From positions 1-64,000 of the forward strand of contig CAVSSS010000038.1 in the NCBI GenBank assembly GCA_963730555.1: a stretch of DNA of 64,000 nucleotides. Reading direction: 5' to 3'. How positions within the stretch are numbered: position 1 is the stretch's first letter; every line of letters starts with the position of its first letter. The notes below the pieces were generated by a model, which ran no database searches, was not told the DNA's origin, and worked only from the letters and a program-made list of their open reading frames with translations. Position numbers and translations under genes: made by a program. This document shows, piece by piece, positions 8,517-17,193 of this stretch. The DNA is from Roseiarcus sp963730555. GTDB taxonomy: Bacteria > Pseudomonadota > Alphaproteobacteria > Rhizobiales > Beijerinckiaceae.

Positions 8517-8981
8517 ATGACTCCGTCCCAGCGGTTAGCTGAACTCGGGTTGAGCCTGCCGGCGCCGGCCCGGCCCGCTTTTAAATATGTCCCGGTCGCA
8601 ATTCAGGGGGAATTGGCGTTTGTCAGCGGACAGCTCCCTTGGGTGGATGGCGAGATCAAAACGGTCGGGTGCCTCGGTGGCAACATATCCCTAGACCAGG
8701 GAAAGGATGCGGCGCGCATCTGCGGCTTGCAGGCGCTCGCATGCCTTGAACAGGCGCTTGGTTCTATCGACCAAATTGTGCAGATTATTAAACTGACTGG
8801 TTTCGTCCAGAGCACATCAGACTTTCACCAACAGCCAAGCGTTATCGATGCGGCCAGCGAGCTTATGTTTGATATTTTCGGCGAAGAGGGCCGGCACGCC
8901 AGATCGGCGATCGGAGTCGCGGCCTTGCCCAGAAACGCGCCTGTGGAATTGGAAGTGATTGCGGCGGTTCGCGCGCGCTGA
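8517..8981 (+). CDS. RidA (YjgF/YER057c/UK114) family protein
   Basis: 154-residue small trimeric-fold protein. Archetypal RidA deaminates reactive enamine/imine intermediates; paralogues in catabolic clusters act on pathway-specific imines. Visible features are FVSGQLPWVDGEI near residue 40, the central LGSIDQIVQIIKLTGFVQST, and the C-terminal ARSAIGVAALPRNAPVELEVIAAV, which includes the conserved P-x-x-x-x-VE segment. It resembles the longer subfamily rather than canonical RidA. ATG 8517 is preferred over upstream in-frame starts, which would translate IS remnant DNA. It heads a collinear block with the cupin and transporter genes. Confidence 0.85.
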   Translation: MTPSQRLAELGLSLPAPARPAFKYVPVAIQGELAFVSGQLPWVDGEIKTVGCLGGNISLDQGKDAARICGLQALACLEQALGSIDQIVQIIKLTGFVQSTSDFHQQPSVIDAASELMFDIFGEEGRHARSAIGVAALPRNAPVELEVIAAVRAR

Positions 8982-9023
8982 GCGTGAAAGAAATCAAACA
9001 CTAACGGTGAAATAGGAAAGAAA

Positions 9024-9689
9024 ATGACAACAGCATCGCTTCGGTTGCGAATGTATCATGACCATCTGGTCGAAGGTGGACAGTCGACGCTGGCGCCGGA
9101 ACGTCGCATAATTTACTGCGTTGCAGGGGATGCTGGACTTTCAAGCGAAGGTCGCAACGTAAAGCTCGGCGAGGATGAGGGCTTTTTTTCCAATCAGAAA
9201 GTGGTCGTGCGAGGAGGGTCAGAAGGTGCGTGTCTTTGGCGTTGGGAACTTGTGCAACCAAATGCAGCCGCTGGCGAAATTCAGTGCCAGGGAATTAAGA
9301 GCACGAACGCCGGTGACTACAAGATCGAGCTCGATACCTCGGTTAAACGTTTAATGCGGTTGGATCGTGTGGAATTCCCGCTCGGCGGCGAGGCATTGAC
9401 GCACATTCATGCTGCTCCCGGCGTTCGTTGTCAGCGTACCGGAAGTCTATTGATCGATTCGCTCGGTAAGCGCTACCGCGTGTGGCCGGGCGACACTTGG
9501 GTTGAGCATGGTCCGGATCAGGTCTACGCGAAAGCCTCCGAAAAACATCTTTCAAGCTTCGTTCGTGTGATGATCGTCCCGGAGGAATACAAGGGGAGAT
9601 CGACGATCACTTATGTGCGGCCAGAGGACAAAGACAAACCAAAGTCTCAGTCTTACAAACGCTATCTGGAAGAGCCGATTAGTCTTTAG
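9024..9689 (+). CDS. cupin-domain protein (probable bicupin)
   Basis: 221 residues rich in predicted beta strands. The second half shows a cupin-like motif with ALTHIHAAPGVRCQRTGSL and RYRVWPGDTWVEHGPD, whose histidines could bind a metal. The first half (residues about 20-75) looks like a degenerate cupin. It follows the RidA gene by 42 nt and precedes livH by 17 nt. The enzymatic role is unknown; a metal-dependent oxygenase or isomerase in the same catabolic route is possible. Confidence 0.65.
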   Translation: MTTASLRLRMYHDHLVEGGQSTLAPERRIIYCVAGDAGLSSEGRNVKLGEDEGFFSNQKVVVRGGSEGACLWRWELVQPNAAAGEIQCQGIKSTNAGDYKIELDTSVKRLMRLDRVEFPLGGEALTHIHAAPGVRCQRTGSLLIDSLGKRYRVWPGDTWVEHGPDQVYAKASEKHLSSFVRVMIVPEEYKGRSTITYVRPEDKDKPKSQSYKRYLEEPISL

Positions 9690-9706
9690 ACTTTGTCGGC
9701 GACAAA

Positions 9707-10579
9707 ATGGCCCTACAAAGCTTAATCTTCCAACTGCTGAACGGGCTGGTCTGGGGCCTGATCTTGGCGCTAATCACGCTGGGCCTGACGCTGATCTTCG
9801 GCATCCTAAGCATCATAAACATCGCCCATGCCGCACTTTATATGCTGGGCGCCGTTCTGGCGTGGGAGGTCATCCAATTTACCGGCAGCTTCTGGGCCGC
9901 CATGGTAATCGCGCCCCTGCTCGTCGGCTTGGTGAGCGTCGCGGTCGAGAGGGTTGTGCTTCGCCCGATCAGCGGCAACTTCGTCTTGAGCATACTTGCC
10001 ACGCTCGGGATACTTTTCATCATCCAGGATACGGTGCTTGCGACCTTTGGCGGTGGGCTGCAACGCATAGCCACCCCCATCCGCGGTGCGATGCCCATCT
10101 TCGGCTTGCACTATCCCTATTATCGACTGTTTGTTGCCGGCGTCTCGATCTCTACGATGCTTGTCGTCTGGGTATTCTTGAACCGCACCAAGTACGGACT
10201 GTGGATCCGGGCCGTAAAGCAGGACCCGCAGATCGCCACCGCGATGGGAATACCGGTCTCGGTTGTCTACATGTCGACTGTCGCGCTCGGGGGCATTCTC
10301 GCCGGCTTGAGTGGGGTGCTGGCCGGGCCGATCGTGGCTATCGAGTACCAGATGGGCCTCAAGATCCTAGCGTACTCCTTTATCATCGTCGTGGTCGGCG
10401 GCTTGGGGAGCATCATGGGATCGATCGTCGTCTCGATCGTCATCGGCTGCATGGACGGCGTCTTCACGACATACTTTCCGGCGAGTGAAGCGCGGATCAT
10501 GACGCTCGTACTGGTATCGCTGATTCTGCTATTGCGACCCGAGGGGATCTTCCGGGCGCGTCGGGAAGCGGTGATCTAA
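9707..10579 (+). CDS. branched-chain amino acid-type ABC transporter permease, LivH family
   Basis: 290-residue inner-membrane permease. The N-terminus QSLIFQLLNGLVWGLILALITLGLTLIFG is characteristic of LivH-type permeases, and the conserved FRARREAVI end is present. About eight hydrophobic segments are seen. The stop codon is directly followed by the GTG of the LivM gene. The substrate is not necessarily an amino acid; in this cluster it may be an aromatic or amide compound. Confidence 0.88.
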   Translation: MALQSLIFQLLNGLVWGLILALITLGLTLIFGILSIINIAHAALYMLGAVLAWEVIQFTGSFWAAMVIAPLLVGLVSVAVERVVLRPISGNFVLSILATLGILFIIQDTVLATFGGGLQRIATPIRGAMPIFGLHYPYYRLFVAGVSISTMLVVWVFLNRTKYGLWIRAVKQDPQIATAMGIPVSVVYMSTVALGGILAGLSGVLAGPIVAIEYQMGLKILAYSFIIVVVGGLGSIMGSIVVSIVIGCMDGVFTTYFPASEARIMTLVLVSLILLLRPEGIFRARREAVI

Positions 10580-11560
10580 GTGCCCTATCGACGACAGATC
10601 CTATGGCTATTCGCAGGCACGCTTCTTTTTGCCGCACTTCCCGTCGTCTTCGGCAATTATGGTCAGTACCTCGGGTCGACGCTCTGCGTCTGGATCATCT
10701 TCGCGCTGGCCTACGACCTCGCGTTTGGTCGAGCCGGGCTTTTGAGCTTCGGCCATGCCATGTTCTTCGGGGTGGGTGCCTACGCGTTAGCCTTGCTCGT
10801 CTTGACCCTGGGTTGGGGATTTTGGCCGGCGATCATGGCCGCGATCATTCTGGCCGGGCTGTTCGCGCTCGTGCTCGGCAAAATCGCACTCCAAGTGACC
10901 GGACACGCTTTCGTTGTGATCACGGTCATCTTCAGCGCTATCCTCGAACTGGTGGCCTTCTCGCAGAAGTGGATCACGAACGGCGAGGATGGGCTGAGCT
11001 TCGATCTTAATCGCGTTCCGTTCGGCTTCGCCGAGCTCGACCTCCGCAATGCGAATACGAAATACTGGGTCATGATCGCCGCCCTGTTCTTGACGTTCCT
11101 GATGCTCAATTGGATCAATAACTCGACCCTCGGCCTAGCCTTCCGCGCGGTCCGAGAAAACCCGATGCGGGCAACGCTCCTCGGCTACCCCGTCCAGCGT
11201 TACAAGCTGGCTGCTTTCGGCATTTCCGGCGCGCTGAGCGGGCTGGCGGGAGCGCTGTTCAGCCTTCTCAGCTTCCATATCTCCGCCGAAGTATTCCAGA
11301 TCACCGTGTCCATCAACCCGTTGACCTCTGTCCTGGTGGGAGGAGCCGGGACAATGCTCGGCCCGGTTATTGGGACGACGTTCATCTTCCTCTTCTCGGA
11401 TTATCTCAGGACCCTCGTTGTCTACGCCGACTTCGCTATCGGGGTCATCCTGGTGCTCACCGTCCTGTTCGCGCCGCAAGGCATCGTCGGTCTGATCGAG
11501 CGGATCAAAACACGGCGTCGCGCTCGATCCAACAACAAGGCCGAGAGCCTCGATCGCTGA
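10580..11560 (+). CDS. branched-chain amino acid-type ABC transporter permease, LivM family
   Basis: 326 residues with about nine hydrophobic segments. Family landmarks are LAYDLAFGRAGLLSFGHAMFFGVGAYA near residue 40-65, FRAVRENPMRATLLGYPV near 195, and the conserved GAGTMLGPVIGTTFIF near 265. It starts with GTG immediately after the livH stop, so the two genes are translationally coupled. Confidence 0.88.
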   Translation: MPYRRQILWLFAGTLLFAALPVVFGNYGQYLGSTLCVWIIFALAYDLAFGRAGLLSFGHAMFFGVGAYALALLVLTLGWGFWPAIMAAIILAGLFALVLGKIALQVTGHAFVVITVIFSAILELVAFSQKWITNGEDGLSFDLNRVPFGFAELDLRNANTKYWVMIAALFLTFLMLNWINNSTLGLAFRAVRENPMRATLLGYPVQRYKLAAFGISGALSGLAGALFSLLSFHISAEVFQITVSINPLTSVLVGGAGTMLGPVIGTTFIFLFSDYLRTLVVYADFAIGVILVLTVLFAPQGIVGLIERIKTRRRARSNNKAESLDR

Positions 11561-11610
11561 CGATGCGAGCATCAGCGGAGACGCGTTCGTGACAGCGCAG
11601 GCCCGAGAGC

Positions 11611-12369
11611 GTGATCCTCGAGGCGAGCGGCGTCGCCAAGCATTTCGATGGGCTAAAGGCGCTCACGGACGTAAATCTCAAAGTGTTTCGTGGTGAGTGC
11701 CTCGCCATCATTGGACCAAACGGCGCGGGCAAGACGACGTTCTTCAACATCTTGACCGGACTTCTGCGACCAACCGCCGGCCGCATTCTGTTCGAAGGCG
11801 CCGATATTACGGCCTATGCGCCGTACCGAAGAGCAATGATCGGAATATCCAGGACGATGCAGATCACTAGCGTTTTTCCTCGACTGTCCGTACTCGACAA
11901 TGTCCTGATCGGGATCCAGGCACAGCACGCTCCGTGGAAAATGCTGCGCGTCGGGTCGTTGCCGATCAACGAGATGCGGCGGCGCGCGGCTGAGATCGTC
12001 GAGCTTGTGGGCCTTGGCGAAATGTCTGAAGTAATTTGCGCTAACCTCTCCCATGGCGACCAGCGGCTTGTCGATATCGCGCTGGCGTTAAGCGTCGAGG
12101 CGAAGCTTCTCCTGTTGGACGAGCCGACGGCGGGGCTCAGCGTAATGGAAACGCGTTACATCACGGGTCGCCTTCGCGATATCTGGGAGCACAAGAAACT
12201 CACGATCGTAATCGTCGAGCACGACATGGAGGTGGCACTCGGTCTTGCTACCCGCGTGGCAGTCTTCCACCAGGGCACTTGCCTCGCGATCGGCGAGCCA
12301 GACGTGATTATGGCTGATGAGGTCGTCAATCGCGTCTATTTGAAAGGGCATGCCCGTGCTGAGGCTTGA
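11611..12369 (+). CDS. ABC transporter ATP-binding protein, LivG family
   Basis: 252-residue ATPase of the Liv-type importer. The Walker A motif is GPNGAGKTTFFN (about residue 35), the signature is LSHGDQRLVDIALAL, and Walker B is LLLLDEPTAGLS followed by the H-loop VIVEHDMEVA. The start GTG at 11611 lacks a strong ribosome site. The 3' end overlaps the LivF gene start by 20 nt. Confidence 0.87.
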   Translation: MILEASGVAKHFDGLKALTDVNLKVFRGECLAIIGPNGAGKTTFFNILTGLLRPTAGRILFEGADITAYAPYRRAMIGISRTMQITSVFPRLSVLDNVLIGIQAQHAPWKMLRVGSLPINEMRRRAAEIVELVGLGEMSEVICANLSHGDQRLVDIALALSVEAKLLLLDEPTAGLSVMETRYITGRLRDIWEHKKLTIVIVEHDMEVALGLATRVAVFHQGTCLAIGEPDVIMADEVVNRVYLKGHARAEA

Positions 12370-13068
12370 GAAGGTCAACGCAGGGTACGGTGACAGCCAT
12401 GTGCTGAACGACGTCGACCTCGATTTCGGGGAGAACCGGATCGTCGCGCTGCTCGGTCGCAACGGCGTCGGGAAGACCACGACGTTCAATGCAATCATGG
12501 GCCTGGTGCCGGTCAAGAGCGGGCGTATCCTATTCGATGGCCACGATCTTACGTGCCTCCCGGCCCGTCCGCTGCCCTGCTCGGGTATCGGCTTCGTGCC
12601 ACAAGGCCGCAGGATTTTTTCCGAATTCACGGTCATGGAGAACCTGCGAGTCGGCACGAGGACCGGACGGGTCAAGCCAGATACGCTGGATTGGATTTTC
12701 TCTCTGTTTCCGAGACTTAAAGAACGTCTCGAGCAGGCCGGTGGGAGCCTTAGCGGCGGCGAGCAGCAGATGCTCGCCGTGGGCCGCGCGCTCGCCATGC
12801 AGCCCCGTCTCATTCTGATGGACGAACCAATGGAGGGCCTGAGCCCGGGCATGGTGGAGGTCGTCCGCCATGCAATTATCGAGGCACGCGACAAGGGCAT
12901 GCGCATACTGATCGTCGAGCAGGACATTGAAGAAGCTCTCGCTCTTGGCGCAGGACATTCACATCATGGAAAAGGGCAGCATCCGGGTCCATTGCCATCC
13001 GCAACTTCTGAAGCAAGATCCTTCCATTCTCGAAAGGCACCTTGGAATTCGCTTGCACGCTGTATAGA
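12350..13068 (+). pseudogene. ABC transporter ATP-binding protein, LivF family, frameshifted near the end
   Basis: Second ATPase of the importer: Walker A LLGRNGVGKTTTFN, signature LSGGEQQMLAVGRALA, Walker B LILMDEPMEGLSP, and H-loop region ILIVEQDIEEAL. Near 12950 the frame shifts by one base. The true C-terminus (AQDIHIMEKGSIRVHCHP...RLHAV) continues in the next frame to a TAG at 13066-13068. Without the correction the frame reads through into the substrate-binding protein gene. A single indel suggests a recent mutation or a sequence error. Confidence 0.85.
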
Positions 13069-13117
13069 CCGTCGTTATGCACGCTTGAATTCGAACTCAG
13101 TTCGAGGGAGTCTGAGC

Positions 13118-14410
13118 ATGACCAAGAAGGGCCAAGAGACCGTGGTAAAGAAACGTAAAGCCATCGGAACAGAACTGACCAGGCGTCGGCTCATCCTCGC
13201 CGGCGGCGTCGCGATGGCGGCATGCGGCCATCGGCGCCCCACCGTTTTGAAGGCGGCCAACAAGCCGATCGTGATCGGCCATCAGCTCGATCAGACCGGG
13301 ATCCTCGCGGTATACGCGCCTTGGTACGACCGAGCCGCGAAAGGCGCTATCGACCGCATCAATAAGGCCGGCGGCATCGACGGCCGTCAGGTCAGATACG
13401 TGGTCGAGAACACAGCCTCGAAAGTCGACAGGGGTTGGCGGCGATCGAAAAGCTGGTGAACCGGGAGCAGAGCGACTTCATCCTCGGCGCCTGCATTCGG
13501 GCATTGCGCTCGGCAGCACGAAAATCTGCAAGAGCTTAAATACTCTCTACTTCTCCGCGGCGCACGCCGAGGAGGTAACCGGGGCTGCCGGCAATCGGTT
13601 TGTGTTTCGGGTCAGCTCGCAGTCGGAAAGTGAAGGCGAGGCTACGGCGACGAAGGAATTGACCTCTGAGCTTGGGTCGAAATGGTCGATCTTCTACGCC
13701 GATTACGCCTGGGGCCAATCTCATGCCCGCGTATGGCGCGAGCGGCTAAAGCGCAATGGAGCTGAAGATCCTGAGCGAGGTCGCAATGCCGCTGGGCGCG
13801 AGTGACCTGGTGCCATACCTCTCCAAGATCCATCGAGATACTCAGGCGTGCGTCGTCGCGCTGTTCGCCTCGGATGCGGTCGGATTCATTCAGCAGCGAG
13901 AAGCCCTCGGCTTTAATTTCAAGCTAATGGGGATGCAGGGTCTGGCCGCCGGGATATCGCCGGACGTTCTGAAGCTGGCCGCCGGCTTCTATGTTCCTGA
14001 AAGCCTGCCCGCGCCGGCTTAAAGACAAGAATACCCCCCATAACCGCTTCTTCGCCAGACCGTCGGTGCTGACGAGAACGGCAAGGAGATCGGCGGCAAT
14101 CAGATGGCTCACCGAATCCTACTATTGGGTGACGTGGACTCACGTGAATCTGATCAAGAAGGCTGTCGAAGCCTCAGGCTGGAAGAGCAAGGCCGACAAT
14201 CTCAAGATGATCGAGGCCATGGAAGGCATGAAGCTCGAGGAAAGTGATGATTTCCCGCAGGGCTCCACGACCATCCGGGCTGCCGATCACCAAGCGTTCG
14301 TCGACCTTTATCTGACTCAGATTCAAAGCGATGGGTTTGCCAAGGTGATCCGTAAGCTTGCCCCGAAACAATACCCGGCCCCGATCGACTATCGCACGGA
14401 GTCGCTCTGA
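13118..14410 (+). pseudogene. ABC transporter substrate-binding protein, LivK/Peripla_BP_6 type, multiply frameshifted
   Basis: Periplasmic binding component of the importer. ATG 13118 follows GAGGGAG. The N-terminus has a twin-arginine-like stretch TRRRLILAGG and a possible lipobox AMAAC. The body continues in alternating frames: IVIGHQLDQTGI, then AAIEKLVNREQSDFILGACI (about 13435-13497), then HSGIALGSTKIC to YADYAWGQSHARVWRERLKRNG (about 13500-13760). It ends with VAMPLGASDLVPYLSKI (13780-14000) and SYYWVTWTHVNLIKKAV to the stop at 14408-14410. At least five frame changes occur, more than elsewhere in the operon, so real decay is plausible. Confidence 0.8.
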
Positions 14411-14438
14411 CGCCACGCGCGGTTGGAAGCGGAACGCG

Positions 14439-14473
14439 TAATTGCGGTCTCAGCAGGTGCTGGGCCGCAATTA
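14439..14473. terminator. stem-loop after the Liv-type operon; 14411-14832 otherwise empty
   Basis: TAATTGCGG (14439-14447) and CCGCAATTA (14465-14473) form a perfect 9-bp stem with a 17-nt loop, 29 nt after the livK stop. There is no following T-run. The remaining about 360 nt before the nitroreductase gene show no convincing coding sequence. Confidence 0.45.
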
Positions 14474-14832
14474 TCGCGCCGGTGCGCGCGATAAGTCACG
14501 CCACCGGACCCGAATGTGTGTCAAAAACCTAAGCCGGATGACAGGCCCTCTGTCGTAGACCTCACCGCGCTGCCTTCAAAGCTGGAGTTACACCGTCAAG
14601 AATTGCGCGACAGTTCGGAATTTCCAATGCCGACATGTGAAAGGCCCTGGCAAGCGATCCATCGGAGTGAGTGCAAAGCAGTAATCTCTATCCCGTTGGT
14701 TTAAAAACTCTCTTAGCTCAGGCAGTTGCCGCCTAAAGAGATTTTGGTGGAAAATGTACCGAGACCTTCAACGGGCGCCCTTTGTACTATGTGCTCGGGC
14801 GATAAAGGCGACTTAGAGCAGGGGCCATCTTG

Positions 14833-15522
14833 ATGACGACAAGCCTCACCAACGAATACAAACCAATTCAATTGTTTGACTACGTTGAGGTGCCAGTTGA
14901 CGAAATGCGCCGTCGCGCCAAAGCATTTTATGACGTGATACGCAAGCGGCACACAGTGCGTGATTTTTCATCGAAGCCAGTTCCCCGCGATATCATTGAA
15001 CAATGCCTTCTCACTGCAGGGACAGCACCGAGCGGCGCCAATCATCAGCCCTGGCATTTCTGCGTTATCGGTGACCCTAAGATGAAGAAAATTATTCGCG
15101 ATGCAGCAGAGAAGGAAGAACAATCCTTTTATTCCGGCCGAGCCGGCCAGGAGTGGTTGAATGCTCTCAAGCCACTGGGCACCGATGCCAACAAAGCATT
15201 TCTTGAAACTGCACCATGGCTCATTTGCATTTTTGGATCACGGAAAAGCCCAAGTGCCGACGGCATTATGCGGAAAAACTACTATGTGCCTGAGTCCGTT
15301 TCTATCGCGACTGGGTTTTTGATTGCCGCACTCCATCATGCTGGCCTTGCGACGCTCACCCATACGCCAAATCCAATGGGTTTTTTAAATGAAATCTGTC
15401 GGCGTCCTCCGAATGACAAGCCGTACATCCTGCTGGTCGTAGGATATCCAGCGTCGAATGCGACAATTCCACTCCATGCGACGGAGAAAAAGACGTTGCA
15501 TGAGATAGCGACATTCTTCTAA
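14833..15522 (+). CDS. nitroreductase-family flavoprotein, iodotyrosine deiodinase-like
   Basis: 229-residue FMN-dependent reductase. The N-terminal FMN phosphate site is FYDVIRKRHTVRDFSS. TAGTAPSGANHQPWHFCVI, the lid region EEQSFYSGRAGQEWLNAL and FLETAPWLICIF follow the pattern of the iodotyrosine deiodinase branch more closely than NfsB or BluB. The end is YILLVVGYPASNATIP. Bacterial members of this branch dehalogenate halotyrosines or reduce nitro groups; the substrate here is unknown. ATG 14833 is used; a TTG directly before it is in frame. It lies downstream of an amino-acid-type importer. Confidence 0.8.
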   Translation: MTTSLTNEYKPIQLFDYVEVPVDEMRRRAKAFYDVIRKRHTVRDFSSKPVPRDIIEQCLLTAGTAPSGANHQPWHFCVIGDPKMKKIIRDAAEKEEQSFYSGRAGQEWLNALKPLGTDANKAFLETAPWLICIFGSRKSPSADGIMRKNYYVPESVSIATGFLIAALHHAGLATLTHTPNPMGFLNEICRRPPNDKPYILLVVGYPASNATIPLHATEKKTLHEIATFF

Positions 15523-15598
15523 AGAAAAAGAGTGGGCCGGTTCGACGGCCTCGACGCCCTTCCAACGTATCTAACCGATAATGCCCGCCGACTTATGG

Positions 15599-15630
15599 CA
15601 AATGAGCCAAACCTCACGAGTTGCGTGATC
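15599..15630. repeat. direct repeat, right copy (partner at 7948-7979)
   Basis: AAATGAGCCAAACCTCAC followed by GAGTTGCGTGATC. It overlaps the 3' end and stop codon of the minus-strand gene at 15614-16174, so this copy is probably the original gene end and the one at 7948 the duplicate. Confidence 0.7.
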
Positions 15631-16174
15631 GTCTTGGTTTGGTAAGTCGCCGGATTAATTTCAGATCAAGCGTCCCCTTTGCACCCCAGCCCTTAACACC
15701 AGTCGTCACGCTCGGACGAAACTTGACGTAAAGGGGGTAGCCACTGGCGGCCAAAGTTTTCGGCGGTACTGACGGGGCAAGGCCCCGCATGGCGGCACGG
15801 GCTGCTGGAAGGTGATCACCGAACTTGCCTTGTAAATATCGCTGCACGCTTGTCGGGGAAATCGGCCTACCACCGCTTAAGGCCCGGAGCCCATCTGGCG
15901 CCCGGACCACAGGAACAGCGCGGTGCAGGAAATCGACTTTCAGTCGTCGGCCGCGCGTCAGCCGTTTATGGCGCTCTTTCACGGATTTCGGGGATGGATG
16001 GAACAGCCCGAGCGATACCCCTTTCGAATAGGCATTAAGGCCAGCAATGGCGCGACCGAGAGTCAGAGCCTCATCGCGAAGAAAACCTAGCCGCTCCGCG
16101 ACGACTGCGGCCCACAAGGTCAGAACCGGAGCGCGGTTGATAGTGATGGCTCGATTTGCGCTCATCGGTTTCAA
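15614..16174 (-). CDS. conserved hypothetical protein (rhizobial family)
   Basis: 186 residues, basic. The N-terminal block NRAPVLTLWAAVVAERLGF and ALTLGRAIAGLNAYSKGVSLGLF looks like a compact helical domain and recalls a hypothetical family common in Hyphomicrobiales; no function is known. The middle carries VDFLHRAVPVVRAPDGLRALSGG. A start at 16165 (MSANRA) is as likely as 16174. Its last codons lie in the direct repeat shared with 7948. Confidence 0.6.
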   Translation of the reverse strand: MKPMSANRAITINRAPVLTLWAAVVAERLGFLRDEALTLGRAIAGLNAYSKGVSLGLFHPSPKSVKERHKRLTRGRRLKVDFLHRAVPVVRAPDGLRALSGGRPISPTSVQRYLQGKFGDHLPAARAAMRGLAPSVPPKTLAASGYPLYVKFRPSVTTGVKGWGAKGTLDLKLIRRLTKPRRSRNS

Positions 16175-16392
16175 TCAGACTTTAGCCCCGCGATGGCGCG
16201 CACATTTTGAAGCATTCCCACGCAGTTGCCGACTGAGTAGAGGATTGAAGAGTTGCCATGAATGCTATGATTCTAGGCATGATAGGGCATATGCCTACAT
16301 ACTGAGAAGGGTCAAGGCGGCACTGTGCTGGCGTCTTTCGTGGTCGCCGGCGTGGTTATATGCTCTTCCAAAGGCTTTTCTGATGGACGCCT

Positions 16393-17193
16393 ATGCGACA
16401 CTGGCAGCTCGTTTTGTTTGCGGCGACCGTAGCGCTCGCCGAAATAGCAACGCTACCATCAGTGGCGCGGGCACAGACCGTCGATGCAGCAATCGCGCTT
16501 GCAGCAGATGTTTCGCGCAGTATCGACGATGAGGAATTCAAACTCCAGCGTCGAGGCTACGCTGCAGCCATAACCGATCCCCAATTCATGCAAGCCATTA
16601 AGGCCGGCACGCATGGAGCTGTTGCCTTGTGCTTCCTTGAATGGGCAGGATCCGATCAATTGGCAGTCGTCGCGAAATGGATGGTAATTCGCGATGGGAA
16701 AGACGCGTCCGAATTCGCCAAGATCTTGCTCGACGCGCCGCGGTCCTCTGCGGGCCGCACCGCGATTGGCGCCGGCATCGATTTTGCGGTTACGCAACTC
16801 GAAGCGGACGGTGTCAACGTCGAGCGCCGGATCATCGATGTGTCTGGCGACGGCAGCAATAATTCCGGCCGGCTGGTGACCGAGGCGCGGGACGAGGCGG
16901 TGGCGAAGGGTATCACTATCAACGGCCTTGCTATCATCAATGAGAAAACCAGCGGTGAGCCCGGAACGTTTCGCTATACACACACACACCCGCCTGGAGG
17001 CCTGCCTAACTATTACCGCGATAACGTGATCGGCGGTCCGGGCGCCTTTGTGCTGCAGATTGTGAACTTCGACACCTTCGCCGAGGCGATGACCAACAAG
17101 CTGCTCACCGAGATTTCGGACGCATCGCCCCGTTCCTCGCACGGGGCGGTCTCTAAAAGACCGCCGGTTCTAGCCCGATATCAAGCTCAATAG
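16393..17193 (+). CDS. DUF1194 secreted protein with von Willebrand A-like fold
   Basis: 266 residues with a cleavable signal peptide (residues 1-28, ending VARAQ). The vWA-like metal site is visible as LAADVSRSID (D-x-S-x-S near residue 40). The later DVSGDGSNNSG and ERRIIDVSGDG stretches match the DUF1194 pattern. It is probably periplasmic and of unknown function. The 3' end overlaps the convergent gene at 17170 by 24 nt. Confidence 0.8.
   Translation: MRHWQLVLFAATVALAEIATLPSVARAQTVDAAIALAADVSRSIDDEEFKLQRRGYAAAITDPQFMQAIKAGTHGAVALCFLEWAGSDQLAVVAKWMVIRDGKDASEFAKILLDAPRSSAGRTAIGAGIDFAVTQLEADGVNVERRIIDVSGDGSNNSGRLVTEARDEAVAKGITINGLAIINEKTSGEPGTFRYTHTHPPGGLPNYYRDNVIGGPGAFVLQIVNFDTFAEAMTNKLLTEISDASPRSSHGAVSKRPPVLARYQAQ

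Noticed and set aside
12350..13459. Natural fusion of an ATPase and a substrate-binding protein
   Set aside because: The correct LivF C-terminus exists in the next frame with its own stop, so the fusion is a product of a single-base shift.
14516..14704. 62-codon open frame between livK and the nitroreductase gene
   Set aside because: No ribosome site and no family pattern.
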